In this document: in pieces, positions 16,550 to 24,908 of the stretch
Numbering within the stretch: the stretch's first letter is position 1
Layout: each line of letters starts with the position of its first letter
Assembly: GCA_030603365.1 (NCBI GenBank)
Contig: JAUVXV010000010.1
Coordinates: forward strand, 79,925 to 143,924
From: Candidatus Heimdallarchaeota archaeon
Lineage (GTDB): Archaea > Asgardarchaeota > Heimdallarchaeia > Heimdallarchaeales > Heimdallarchaeaceae
Length of the DNA: 64,000 bases
Direction of reading: 5' to 3'
Translations under genes and position numbers: made by a program
The notes under the pieces: model-generated
Databases searched by the model: none
Told to the model about the DNA's origin: nothing
The model's input: the letters and a program-made list of their open reading frames with translations, nothing else

Positions 16550-17485
16550 ATGTCGAATTTTTTTCCTATAATCATGATACGATTTTCAGAGATAGCAATA
16601 AAAGGTGCAAAAACACGAAAATGGTTTACAGACCGTTTAGTCTCTCACATAGACTTCTTATTGAAAGCTCATGAAGTCTTAGAGTATCAAGTAATAAAGG
16701 AATATAGTAGAGTTTTCGTAAAATCCAATGAAACTAAGAAGGTAGAGGAAGTAATTACAGCTCTTACTCCAGGAGCAGTAAGCACAAGTGAAGTATTCCA
16801 GTGTTCGTCCAAAATAGAAGACATACAACTATGTGTAAAAGAGAAATTTTTTACTAAATTCAAGAAGAATTCCACTTTTGCAGTTCAAGCAAAAAGAACA
16901 GGAAAACATCCTTATTCAAGTGTGGAACTTGGTGCAAAAATTGGAGAATTTATTTTGGATAATAATGAAGAAAAGGGATTGAAAGTAGACCTTACCACTC
17001 CAGAATATAAACTTAAGATAGAAGTAAGAGATGACAAAGCTTACGTTTTTGATACAATTAATAGAGGATTAGGAGGATTACCTGTTGGTAGTCAAGGGAA
17101 AGTTCTAGTTTTAATCTCTGGTGAGAGAGAGGATATCTCAAATATAATTCAGCTCTATAAAAGAGGAGCAGTTACTCAAATCTACTCCTTGCAGAAAAAT
17201 TCGGAAATGAATCATGAATTCAAAGAATCTATTACTCGAATCCTGAATTTTCAACCTCAATTGAGTCTTGAAGAAAAAGAAATTTACTATGTAGAGCACG
17301 AATTTGATGTGAAGCATCTATTGCATTACTATACTAAGAATGAATGTTTAGGCTTAGCGGTATCTAAGGCAGTTTTTAATAAATTAACAAATGAGCTTCC
17401 TGTATCATTACCTATATTTGTTCCTCATCTTGTTACCGAAATAGATGAAGAGGAAATATCTAAAATATTAGCAACCATTCTCTAG
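16550..17485 (+). CDS. ThiI-like protein: NFLD/THUMP domains with a degenerate PP-loop
   Basis: The N-terminal IMIRFSEIAIKGAKTRKWF and the THUMP region (AVQAKRTGKHPYSSVELGAKIGE, VRDDKAYVFDTINRGLGGLPV) match ThiI, which adds sulfur to U8 of tRNA and serves thiamine synthesis. In ThiI, GLPVGSQGKVLVLISG is followed by the adenylating PP-loop SGGxDSP. Here residues 190-196 read SGEREDI, losing the second Gly and the D-S pair. The later catalytic Cys and the rhodanese domain are not evident. It probably still binds tRNA but cannot adenylate it in the usual way. Its 3' end overlaps the convergent AMMECR1 gene by 18 bp. Confidence 0.75.
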   Translation: MSNFFPIIMIRFSEIAIKGAKTRKWFTDRLVSHIDFLLKAHEVLEYQVIKEYSRVFVKSNETKKVEEVITALTPGAVSTSEVFQCSSKIEDIQLCVKEKFFTKFKKNSTFAVQAKRTGKHPYSSVELGAKIGEFILDNNEEKGLKVDLTTPEYKLKIEVRDDKAYVFDTINRGLGGLPVGSQGKVLVLISGEREDISNIIQLYKRGAVTQIYSLQKNSEMNHEFKESITRILNFQPQLSLEEKEIYYVEHEFDVKHLLHYYTKNECLGLAVSKAVFNKLTNELPVSLPIFVPHLVTEIDEEEISKILATIL

Positions 17486-18100
17486 TTCTTGTCTAACTAC
17501 TGAACCATTTGGTTCTTGTTCTGAAAACACTATTCCTTGGAATTTTTCAACAGATAATTTGTTGTTTTTCCATTCATCCATAGGTAGGTAAGCTTTTCTG
17601 CATGTATTAGAAAGGAATTCTTCAGTATTCCATCCTTGTTCAACAGGAACTTGAGGCAATAACAATCCTTGATTTGGACCAAGTTTTACAATAAGTCCAT
17701 CACCAGGAACTGTAATTTGGCTAAGCAATTCTTGTGGAGAGGAATATTCTATTTTTTGAGGAGGAGTCATAACTGTTACTTCAAAGATTAACTCAGCTAA
17801 TTCGTGTTTCTTCACTGGCTGAAATCGAGGATCATTTAAAGTTGATGTCTTAGCTAGTTCAATAACCTCTTTGTAAAGGGGGTCTATACCAATAGGATAA
17901 CCAATACATCCTCGAAGAAGATGTTCTGAGCCCTTAATAGCTTTAACTGTTACAAATACCCCTGTTACAAGTTTGGTCTGTTCAGGTATTGGTTTTAATG
18001 GTTGAGGAGTCTTATCTTCTCTAATCCAAATTTCTGCAGCATGGCGTGCTAATTTTACTAAATAAGATCCTGTCTCATCCTCGATTTTCATCAATAACAC
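17468..18100 (-). CDS. AMMECR1-domain protein
   Basis: The 210-residue protein matches the AMMECR1 family (TIGR00296): KLARHAAEIWIRE, GVFVTVKAIKGSEHLLRGCIG with the invariant LRGCIG, STLNDPRFQPVKKHELAEL, GDGLIVKLGPNQGLLLPQVP, and WNTEEFLSNTCRKAYLP. The family's biochemical role is unsettled; in archaea it often sits next to the MEMO1 partner gene, which is absent here. It is the last gene of a tight operon with Mut7-C (1-bp gap) and the CBS protein, and its end overlaps the ThiI-like gene on the other strand. Confidence 0.9.
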   Translation of the reverse strand: MLLMKIEDETGSYLVKLARHAAEIWIREDKTPQPLKPIPEQTKLVTGVFVTVKAIKGSEHLLRGCIGYPIGIDPLYKEVIELAKTSTLNDPRFQPVKKHELAELIFEVTVMTPPQKIEYSSPQELLSQITVPGDGLIVKLGPNQGLLLPQVPVEQGWNTEEFLSNTCRKAYLPMDEWKNNKLSVEKFQGIVFSEQEPNGSVVRQELENGC

Positions 18101-18101
18101 T

Positions 18102-18563
18102 CTACTTTATTTCTTCTATAACCCTTTTAATATCTTCCCAATGGCTTCCTAGCCAGAAAATTTTTGCGCAAGAATCACATTCCCAAAATTCATCATAATG
18201 TTTTGCAGTTCCTTCAGGTATTCTATCTAATAGCTCTTGTTTTTCCTTAAATGATAGATTCCCATTACACACACTGCATCTCATAGTTTCAGGTGGAAAA
18301 ATAATGGAAAGACCTAATGATTCTCTAATTTCCTGTAATTGGCTAGAAATATCTGTTGAGGTTAGATGAATGGATTGTGTTTTCTTCTTTTCACTTAACA
18401 AAATCACTTTTTGAGATTGTGATATCAATATTCTTTTGCTTTGAAAAGATTCTTCTAACATTTCATCTATACTTTCTTTCGATCGATAAAGAGTATCGTA
18501 ACCTAAAAAGCGTAAAAAACGGGCTAGTTTTCCAAGCATCGAATCTGTATAGAACTTATACAT
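18102..18563 (-). CDS. Mut7-C family RNase-like (PIN fold) protein with zinc ribbon
   Basis: The 153-residue protein fits Mut7-C (DUF82): the opening FYTDSMLGKLARFLRFLGYDT has the PIN-fold acidic residue, and the C-terminal zinc ribbon is MRCSVCNGNL with FWECDSCAKIFWLGSHW. The family is thought to act on RNA. The middle DIDEM/RILISQSQ region is the usual second acidic/strand element, here with Gln-Ser where DRD-type residues often appear, so activity may be altered. Its start overlaps the CBS gene by 8 bp, and the AMMECR1 gene follows after one base. Confidence 0.85.
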   Translation of the reverse strand: MYKFYTDSMLGKLARFLRFLGYDTLYRSKESIDEMLEESFQSKRILISQSQKVILLSEKKKTQSIHLTSTDISSQLQEIRESLGLSIIFPPETMRCSVCNGNLSFKEKQELLDRIPEGTAKHYDEFWECDSCAKIFWLGSHWEDIKRVIEEIK

Positions 18564-19146
18564 TACTTTCTATCAACTCTTCCGGAGCACATCTTTTACA
18601 CACGTACAGTCCCTTACTAAATATCAAACTCTCAGAATACTCTTTACAGTCATCACAGTACCCAGCAATCTCTTCTTTATCGCTAGAATCAGTTTCTTCT
18701 CCCATTACTCTGAGATATTCTTGTTCTAAAAGAATTAACTGTGGAACAACTTTGAAAATATCTGAATCTGTACAAATCCCTACTATTTTTCCTTCTTTTC
18801 CAACTATGACAAGATGTCTGATACCATCCTTGAACATCGTTTGCATAGCTTGAATAATCGTTAAGGAAGGAGAAGCTGTTATTAGAGGTGAGGACATTAC
18901 TTTTTCCACGGTTACTTCGTCCGCTCTCCTATTTAGTGCGAGAACATGTTTTATCAGATTCTCTTTTGTAACTATCCCTAGTGTCTTTCCCTCTAAATCA
19001 ACGACCACAACTGAACCGATTTTGTTGTCAATCATTAATTTTGCACAAATATCTGCAGAAGTATTTGGGTGTACTGTAATAACCTTTTTTGTCATTATTT
19101 CTTTTACTGCCATTTCAAATTTTTTCTCATCAAAGACAGATTTCAA
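18556..19146 (-). CDS. CBS-pair protein with C-terminal zinc ribbon
   Basis: The 196-residue protein has two CBS domains: VKEIMTKKVITVHPNTSADI to VVVDLEGKTLGIVTKENLI, and VEKVMSSPLITASPSLTI to VIVGKEGKIVGICTDSDIF. CBS pairs bind adenine nucleotides and regulate partner proteins. The C-terminus is a small ribbon (GYCDDCKEYSE, YVCKRCAPEEL). It is the first gene of the CBS, Mut7-C, AMMECR1 operon; the three overlap or nearly touch. What the adenylate sensing controls is not visible. Confidence 0.85.
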   Translation of the reverse strand: MKSVFDEKKFEMAVKEIMTKKVITVHPNTSADICAKLMIDNKIGSVVVVDLEGKTLGIVTKENLIKHVLALNRRADEVTVEKVMSSPLITASPSLTIIQAMQTMFKDGIRHLVIVGKEGKIVGICTDSDIFKVVPQLILLEQEYLRVMGEETDSSDKEEIAGYCDDCKEYSESLIFSKGLYVCKRCAPEELIESNV

Positions 19147-19239
19147 TTTACAAACCTTCCATTGTTTCTATGTTGACAAATATCGTATGTTACTTTAAAG
19201 GTTTTACACAATTTATCAATTTCTTAGAACCTTAAACAC

Positions 19240-21252
19240 TCATATCAATTCGGAATCTCCTGGTATAAAGGGGAGTATATCATTGACCGTTATAGAATCA
19301 AATTTGTGGGTGTCCTCATCAGGACATAGTTTTAGTAGTTTATCTCTGATTTCCTTAGCAATTTTACCTTTTTGCATATCTCCTGGCTTGATTTGTGTAA
19401 AGTATTCTGTTTTTGATTCCACGCTCTCTGTAGGACCACCAATAATTTGTACATATTGATCATAAATAATGAAACCAATGGAATGTTTTACTTCTACATT
19501 TTTGAAGTAATTTTTCGCACCATATATCATTACACTACCTTTAGAGAGATATTGTCCTGAAGGTGCAGTTAGACTAACTTGTTCTGGTAAAACATGATAT
19601 ACATCACCAACCAATTTCCTGTCCTTCCAAAGACTTGAATAACTTAAAGCAAATATTGAAATTTCTTTCTTACACTCTTCGCTTAAATTATTTTGACCAT
19701 CTTTTACTACTACATATGGTGCCCCATGGACATCAGCATGAAAGAATAAATCATTATCATCTAGATAGGTTTTTAGAATTCGTTCATTTGTTTTAGCATC
19801 GGTTCCACCAATGACAACAAATCCATCACATATAAACCAGTGAAACTTCTCATACCACTTCTTTGATCTCTTAACCAGCAGTGGTTTGCTTTCAATTTCC
19901 TTTTCAATAGTATCCTTCGTAGATTCAACTTCATTCAGCTGTTTCTTTGTTCTCTCTATTGCGGCAAGAGCCCCTGGAACTTTTCTACGACCTTTTTTCG
20001 CTTTTTGATAAAAAGAATTAGCACTATCAGTTAATGTTTGTGTAAAATCTAGTTCCACAATCTCTTCTTCATTAGTTTCTGGATTAGGTAATTTTACCCA
20101 GATTTGCTTGCTCTTAGGTGTTATTCTGTCTAAGATTTGTGCAGAAGGTATGTTTTTTTCCTTTCCTAAAGCCAGTTTTGCTTCTATCTCTTTCCACGAA
20201 ACACCTTCTCTTCGTGCTTTGATTATAGTAGATAATAATTCATCAACAACTGCAAAATTAGCATATAGCAAGTCACCTTTTTTCTTCTCCACTCTTTCTT
20301 GTTCTTTTAGAGTTTCCAGATGCTTTTCTTGACTAGCTAATATTTTTTGAGTTTTAAGCATTTTGCCAGAAACTTCAGTTTTATCCTTAGTATATTCTGG
20401 TTCCTCTTCAGATGGTGAAAAGAAATCATCTAAGGCTGAATCAAATGATGACACAACTTCGTGTTGCAAATCCTCATATCGAGAAAGAGTTATTGGAGTA
20501 ATGTCTACAACTTCATCCTCATCCAGATATTTAGAGTAGATGAATTTCTTGTTAACAATTATTTCTTGGAGTTTTTTTACTTCAGAAATTAGCTTCTGTT
20601 TCTCCTCATCATCTAAATCTTCAATGAGTTTTTTTTCTATTCCAGACTTTGTTACAACATCCTTAGAATAAACAGGTCCTAGCCCCATTATTTCATTCAA
20701 GAAATTTGTGATCTTTCCTTCATAATTTGTGGCTTTTTCTGCTACTTCTGCATCATTGAGATTTAAAATGTTTTTTTCAGAAGATGGGGGGAATTTATAT
20801 TCTCTTCCGGGGTGGACATCTCTATCTTTCATACGTCTATAATTATATGCCAAAATTATCTTGTTGCTTGGTCCTACTAAAACAACATTTCCTACTCCAA
20901 ACAATTCAACAATAAGCTTGTAACAACCATCTTTGTAGGCTATTTCAAAAACGACAACTCTATCTAAACCTATTTGATAAAAGTCTCTTATCGGCAAGTC
21001 TCGAATATGTTTTCTCATGGATAGAATTTTGTTATTTGGAGAGGAAGGTTTCTTCCTATCATACTTAGTTGTGTGAAATCTTTTCCCTAAATCTATAACG
21101 AGCTCAAAGGGACTTTCAGTCGATTTACGAAACCTTAATATAACCAAATTCTTCCCGATTGAATAAATATTGTTAGTCCAACTATCAATAATCCTAGGGC
21201 GTATTTCAGCCACTAAAGCAGCAATATCAATGCTTGAAAGATATGTCTTCAT
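19240..21252 (-). CDS. rqcH: ribosome quality-control protein RqcH (NEMF/Rqc2/Tae2 family)
   Basis: The 670-residue protein has the full NFACT layout: NFACT-N beginning KTYLSSIDIAALVAEIRP, helix-hairpin-helix and coiled-coil middle (about 290-480), and NFACT-R with WFICDGFVVIGGTDAKTNE and DLFFHADVHGAPYVVV. The DR pair needed for tailing in bacterial RqcH falls at residues 97-98 (GLDRVV). The protein binds stalled 60S/50S subunits carrying peptidyl-tRNA and, in relatives, adds a C-terminal Ala tail to the nascent chain. Its start lies only 10 bp from the divergent membrane-protein gene. Confidence 0.93.
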   Translation of the reverse strand: MKTYLSSIDIAALVAEIRPRIIDSWTNNIYSIGKNLVILRFRKSTESPFELVIDLGKRFHTTKYDRKKPSSPNNKILSMRKHIRDLPIRDFYQIGLDRVVVFEIAYKDGCYKLIVELFGVGNVVLVGPSNKIILAYNYRRMKDRDVHPGREYKFPPSSEKNILNLNDAEVAEKATNYEGKITNFLNEIMGLGPVYSKDVVTKSGIEKKLIEDLDDEEKQKLISEVKKLQEIIVNKKFIYSKYLDEDEVVDITPITLSRYEDLQHEVVSSFDSALDDFFSPSEEEPEYTKDKTEVSGKMLKTQKILASQEKHLETLKEQERVEKKKGDLLYANFAVVDELLSTIIKARREGVSWKEIEAKLALGKEKNIPSAQILDRITPKSKQIWVKLPNPETNEEEIVELDFTQTLTDSANSFYQKAKKGRRKVPGALAAIERTKKQLNEVESTKDTIEKEIESKPLLVKRSKKWYEKFHWFICDGFVVIGGTDAKTNERILKTYLDDNDLFFHADVHGAPYVVVKDGQNNLSEECKKEISIFALSYSSLWKDRKLVGDVYHVLPEQVSLTAPSGQYLSKGSVMIYGAKNYFKNVEVKHSIGFIIYDQYVQIIGGPTESVESKTEYFTQIKPGDMQKGKIAKEIRDKLLKLCPDEDTHKFDSITVNDILPFIPGDSELI

Positions 21253-21262
21253 TTAAATCACG

Positions 21263-21718
21263 GTGACTAATTTGGGTTTCGACATAAAAAAAATATTCAT
21301 AGGAATTAAAAATCTATTCAAACGAATGATAATCTCTATCAAAAATTCGTTTGTTCGAATGTATAAGAATACCAAAGAGGGATTGAAACCTAAAAACATT
21401 AAGGCAAGTATCATAGAAATGCCAAGAATGAACCAAGTTTATTGGTCTAAGCTGATAATTGGATTTTCTGCAGGATTGATTTTTGGACTTTCTAACTTTA
21501 CAAACTGGCTTCCAGGTTTATTATTATTGCTCATTTATATCTCAGTATCTATTGCTTGGTTCCTATCACTTAGAAAAATAGAAACAGGAATAAAAGTTAG
21601 ACAATATTTTACTTCAGCAATCTTTCAATATTTCATAACTGCTGTGGCAGTATGGACATTAATTTGGAATATTTTGTATGTTCCTGAATCACATTTTGAA
21701 TACCTACCAATTGAATAG
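21263..21718 (+). CDS. three-helix membrane protein, EMC6/Rab5IF-like candidate
   Basis: A basic N-terminal region (residues 1-55) is followed by three hydrophobic helices. The first two form a Gly-spaced hairpin (LIIGFSAGLIFGLSNFTNW, LPGLLLLLIYISVSIAWFLSL) and the third reads FITAVAVWTLIWNILY. This resembles the EMC6/Rab5IF family, whose members form part of membrane-protein insertases, but the match is by pattern only. The GTG start at 21263 is only 10 bp from the divergent rqcH start, so an internal ATG at 21326 or 21359 may be the true start. Confidence 0.5.
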   Translation: MTNLGFDIKKIFIGIKNLFKRMIISIKNSFVRMYKNTKEGLKPKNIKASIIEMPRMNQVYWSKLIIGFSAGLIFGLSNFTNWLPGLLLLLIYISVSIAWFLSLRKIETGIKVRQYFTSAIFQYFITAVAVWTLIWNILYVPESHFEYLPIE

Positions 21719-21737
21719 ATTAAAAGAGTGTAAACTC

Positions 21738-22046
21738 ATGAGTCCAAAGAAAGAGAAGAAAAAACCTGAGAAATCTGAGGAAGAAAAACAACTTCCCTTA
21801 ATGGAAAGACCAAGGTTTAGGCTTATTTATTCTATAGTGGTTTATTCTTTCTTCGGTGTAGGAATACTACTTCTGATACTTTCATATTCTATATGGTCTG
21901 ATTATCCTTATACATTATTTATTGCATTGGGAATTTTGGGTGTTGGAATCATTCTTTTGACTATGAGATCATCTCGAAAACATTCAGCTCCACCTCCAGA
22001 AGAAGAAGAAGATACTGATACTCTTCAAATGAGGACTAGAAGATAG
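21738..22046 (+). CDS. small two-helix membrane protein
   Basis: The ATG at 21738 gives 102 residues; the open frame begins earlier, inside the preceding gene. A charged N-terminus (SPKKEKKKPEKSEEEK) precedes two helices (LIYSIVVYSFFGVGILLLIL and TLFIALGILGVGIILLTM) and an acidic/basic tail (PPPEEEEDTDTLQMRTRR). It follows the EMC6-like gene by 19 bp, so the two are probably one operon. No family is recognised. Confidence 0.6.
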   Translation: MSPKKEKKKPEKSEEEKQLPLMERPRFRLIYSIVVYSFFGVGILLLILSYSIWSDYPYTLFIALGILGVGIILLTMRSSRKHSAPPPEEEEDTDTLQMRTRR

Positions 22047-22058
22047 ATTTTATTCATT

Positions 22059-22496
22059 TTGACAGATAGTTTTTTATGTCGTAATACGTTAGAGTTACCA
22101 ACAATCAAATATTCCGACATAAATGGTCAGATGATAGAAATGGAAGAAATGGGATTTCAAGAGAAGGTTGGTAAGTTCCTCAATAGATATGGGAAGGTTC
22201 AGAAACTCAAAAAGGATAATATCGACACACAAAGCAGAATTTTACCTTATATTGTTGAAAGTCAAGATCAGAAATTTGCTGTTTTTGCTTATCATTGGAA
22301 AAAAAGTATCGGAACAAATACAATTATCCGTACCGAACATCAAATTAATGACATGAACTGTGATGGAGCAATAATTATTGGTAATAGATTCTCTCAGAAC
22401 TCTTATGATATGGTTAGTGTTACTAATAAGAGAAGAACTAAGAGTATAATTCTTATAAAAATCCAAGAAATGGAAGAAATTCTTAATGCAAATTAG
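22059..22496 (+). CDS. hypothetical protein, possible nuclease-like fold
   Basis: The 145-residue protein starts with TTG 12 bp after the preceding gene. The middle section (SRILPYIVESQDQKFAVFAY, HWKKSIGTNTIIR, CDGAIIIGNRFSQNSYDMV, SIILIKIQEMEEIL) alternates strands and helices in the order seen in restriction-endonuclease-like folds, with E47-x(n)-VFAYHWKK as a possible PD-(D/E)xK remnant. The catalytic acidic pair is not clear, so it may be inactive or a different fold. It is the third gene of the run starting at 21263. Confidence 0.45.
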   Translation: MTDSFLCRNTLELPTIKYSDINGQMIEMEEMGFQEKVGKFLNRYGKVQKLKKDNIDTQSRILPYIVESQDQKFAVFAYHWKKSIGTNTIIRTEHQINDMNCDGAIIIGNRFSQNSYDMVSVTNKRRTKSIILIKIQEMEEILNAN

Positions 22497-22635
22497 TTCT
22501 TGAAGAAGTAATATAGTGTCCGTTTTGAACAGTATTTCTAAATATTTTCTAATTTCTATTTTTCTTATACTCATAGATTGAATATATTTTGGTTTCATAC
22601 AGATTACAGAAAACTTAAAAAACTCTGACGATAAA

Positions 22636-23322
22636 ATGAATCGGCCAATGATTTCACAGATACGAGAACCCCTATCTAAGATTGTTCAACCTCTGATTAT
22701 CTTCTTTGCTAAACTAGGAATTCATCCTACAATATTCACAGTAATTGGACTTTTACTTTCTATAACTTCAGGCGTTTTTATTGCTCTTAACAACTTTCTA
22801 ACAGCATTCATAATCATCTGGTTTGCTGGAGCAATGGATTTCATAGATGGTGGTGTAGCTCGATATAACAAACTTGATTCCATAAAGGGATCGTTCATTG
22901 ATAGTATAGCAGATCGTGTTAGTGATGTAGTTGTTTTTGGTGGAGTGATTGCTCGATCAATTTTAGTAGATGATATAATTACCATCTATGTAGGCATAAT
23001 TATGGTAGCTTCAACTCTTTTAATCAGTTATATTAGAGCTAAAGGAGAGAGTATTGGGATTAAGAAAATGGCTGTAGGAATTATGGAACGCGGAGAGAGA
23101 TTTATGATATTGATGGTACTAATGTTCGTTGGAATTTTAGTTCCTGAACAAGGCTTTACTACAGCTGTTTATTCTGTGGGTAGCTTGAATATCTCCTACT
23201 TCTCAATCGGATATATGATCCTTACAGCTCTTTGTGTCATAACAGTTATCCAAAGATTTGTTCATGTTTCAATACAGCTCACTAAAGCAGAAACTGCAGA
23301 GAATGTTCAAATCCAAAAATAA
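22636..23322 (+). CDS. CDP-alcohol phosphatidyltransferase (archaetidyl-type lipid head-group transferase)
   Basis: The 228-residue protein is polytopic and carries the family signature D-x2-D-G-x2-A-R-x8-G-x3-D-x3-D as MDFIDGGVARYNKLDSIKG followed by SFIDSIADR. This site binds Mg and the CDP-activated lipid. Archaeal members attach inositol-phosphate, serine or glycerol-phosphate to CDP-archaeol. The KAKGES segment (RAKGESIGIKKMAVGIMERGE) is typical of archaetidylinositol-phosphate synthase relatives, so that is the favoured role. It has its own promoter-sized upstream gap. Confidence 0.85.
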   Translation: MNRPMISQIREPLSKIVQPLIIFFAKLGIHPTIFTVIGLLLSITSGVFIALNNFLTAFIIIWFAGAMDFIDGGVARYNKLDSIKGSFIDSIADRVSDVVVFGGVIARSILVDDIITIYVGIIMVASTLLISYIRAKGESIGIKKMAVGIMERGERFMILMVLMFVGILVPEQGFTTAVYSVGSLNISYFSIGYMILTALCVITVIQRFVHVSIQLTKAETAENVQIQK

Positions 23323-23449
23323 CATTTTTTACAATTTCAAATCACCGATTGTAATTTGTTTATTTTATTGTAAGATAATGCATTAAGGTAGCCCGAAGGG
23401 TAAATTTTTTATACTTCACAGAGTTGTGAACTTGAGAATTGGTGATTTT

Positions 23450-23764
23450 GTGGCTAAGAAAGGAAAGAAGAAAAAACAGAGTATTAATGACGTAAAAGCT
23501 GATAAACAAAAAGAACCAATCAAAGATTTTTCTCAAACAAAAGACATAGTTAAGGCGCTTTCAGGAGAGATTGGTCCACTTGTTGAACAATTCCTTGGTG
23601 CTATTTATAACGTAAATTTAGCCGAAACCTTTGCTGATGCTCTAATTAGGATATACAACAAACTTAGAGAAGAAGGTGTTACTAAACAAACGGCAGAAAA
23701 AATAATGATTGAATATTCAGCAAATGTCGATCGTTTCGCAGCAGTACTCAAAAAGAAAGAATAG
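23450..23764 (+). CDS. small lysine-rich helical protein
   Basis: I chose the GTG at 23450 because a GGTGAT ribosome site lies just before it and a TATA-like TTTTTATAC at 23407-23415 sets the transcript start near 23436. A GTG at 23426 would add eight residues. The product has a basic head (AKKGKKKKQSINDVKADK) and a helical body (VKALSGEIGPLVEQFLGAIY, TFADALIRIYNKLREEG, KIMIEYSANVDRFAAVLK). No family is recognised. Confidence 0.5.
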   Translation: MAKKGKKKKQSINDVKADKQKEPIKDFSQTKDIVKALSGEIGPLVEQFLGAIYNVNLAETFADALIRIYNKLREEGVTKQTAEKIMIEYSANVDRFAAVLKKKE

Positions 23765-23847
23765 CCACAAAAAATTAACTTTCTAGAGAAAAAATCACAT
23801 ACATTCGCTTCAAGAAATATGGAACCAACAATATTTGAGGTGTTAAA

Positions 23848-24123
23848 GTGGGTATAGTTAGTATGGTTAAGACACTTTATTATGGCTTTATAATACGAGC
23901 AAAGTTAAGTTTGTATACAAGAAAGAAGCGAAAAAGCAAAAAAATTTTTCAAGCAGTTCTTACAGAAAAACTAAGTAAAGAGAAACTAGATGCAAAAACT
24001 ATTGAAAAGATCTCAACCAATTACCTGAATATTGGAGAAATTTTCATGGACAGAAAAAATCTCAAATCAGCATTCAGCCTTAACATGATTTATGAAAAGA
24101 GAAGAAATAATTCTAAAAATTGA
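23848..24123 (+). CDS. small basic hypothetical protein, 91 aa
   Basis: It starts with GTG after a good GAGGTG ribosome site at 23838-23843. A short hydrophobic N-terminus (MVKTLYYGFIIRAKLSL) is followed by a very basic stretch (TRKKRKSKKIFQ) and two helices. No family is recognised. It precedes the coiled-coil and GTPase genes on the same strand. Confidence 0.45.
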   Translation: MGIVSMVKTLYYGFIIRAKLSLYTRKKRKSKKIFQAVLTEKLSKEKLDAKTIEKISTNYLNIGEIFMDRKNLKSAFSLNMIYEKRRNNSKN

Positions 24124-24212
24124 TATTATTCTGAACTCAAGTGATTTTTTCAGTATTGGATTCTTTCGTAATGTTTATTTTAGTTAAAGAAAACAGTTTT
24201 TTGGGTTATTCT

Positions 24213-24887
24213 ATGTCTAAACCAAAGAAGTACAAAGGCGAAACAATTTATGATTACATTCCAGATTACTATTCATCAGTAAATATTGAAAGTCCTGTTT
24301 TTACAAAACTTCCTCCAGGAGAGAAAGATGCGAGATTAAAAGATGTAGAGAGAGAATTAGTTCAATACTGGGAACTACTACATCCGATGGTCAGAGAATA
24401 TCTGACCATGGTTATACGTTATATGAACCAATATGGAGAAGGATCAGAAGATTTAGAGCATTTGAGACGCTCTCTAGATTTAGAATTAACAAACTCATCA
24501 GAGTTATCAGAAGATAATAGAAAACTTAAATCTCAATTATCCGACCTACTGGTAGAGAAAAAAGCATTAGATGAAAAAATAGATGACTTGCTTGCTGACA
24601 GACCACAAATTTCTAATGAAGAAATTAGAGCAATGCAATTAACTCTCTCCTCAAAAGCAGATATAACTGAAAAATCTATTGAAGAGCTGTTAAAGAAATC
24701 AGTTCAAGAGGCTCGAGAAAGCGAAGCAATGAAAAAGGCTAGAGAAGAGAGAGATGAAATGAAAAAGGAACTTGAGAATGCAAAAGAGCATTTTGAAAAA
24801 ACTCAAGCTGAAGTAGGAATAACTTTTCAGAAAAAATTACTAGAATGTCAAGCTAGGATAGAAGAACTAGAAGAAGAACTATCTTAA
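24213..24887 (+). CDS. coiled-coil protein upstream of the small GTPase
   Basis: About 224 residues from the ATG at 24213; the upstream extension to 24141 is hydrophobic and lacks support. The N-terminal 90 residues (PKKYKGETIYDYIPDYYSSV, LVQYWELLHPMVREYLTMVI) form a compact domain. The rest is a long coiled coil (residues about 95-224) rich in Glu, Lys and Leu. It ends 21 bp before the Ras-like GTPase gene, which itself ends in a coiled coil. That arrangement makes it a candidate GTPase partner or effector, an inference from position only. Confidence 0.65.
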   Translation: MSKPKKYKGETIYDYIPDYYSSVNIESPVFTKLPPGEKDARLKDVERELVQYWELLHPMVREYLTMVIRYMNQYGEGSEDLEHLRRSLDLELTNSSELSEDNRKLKSQLSDLLVEKKALDEKIDDLLADRPQISNEEIRAMQLTLSSKADITEKSIEELLKKSVQEARESEAMKKAREERDEMKKELENAKEHFEKTQAEVGITFQKKLLECQARIEELEEELS

Positions 24888-24908
24888 TAAATTAAAATCG
24901 GTGAAAAC

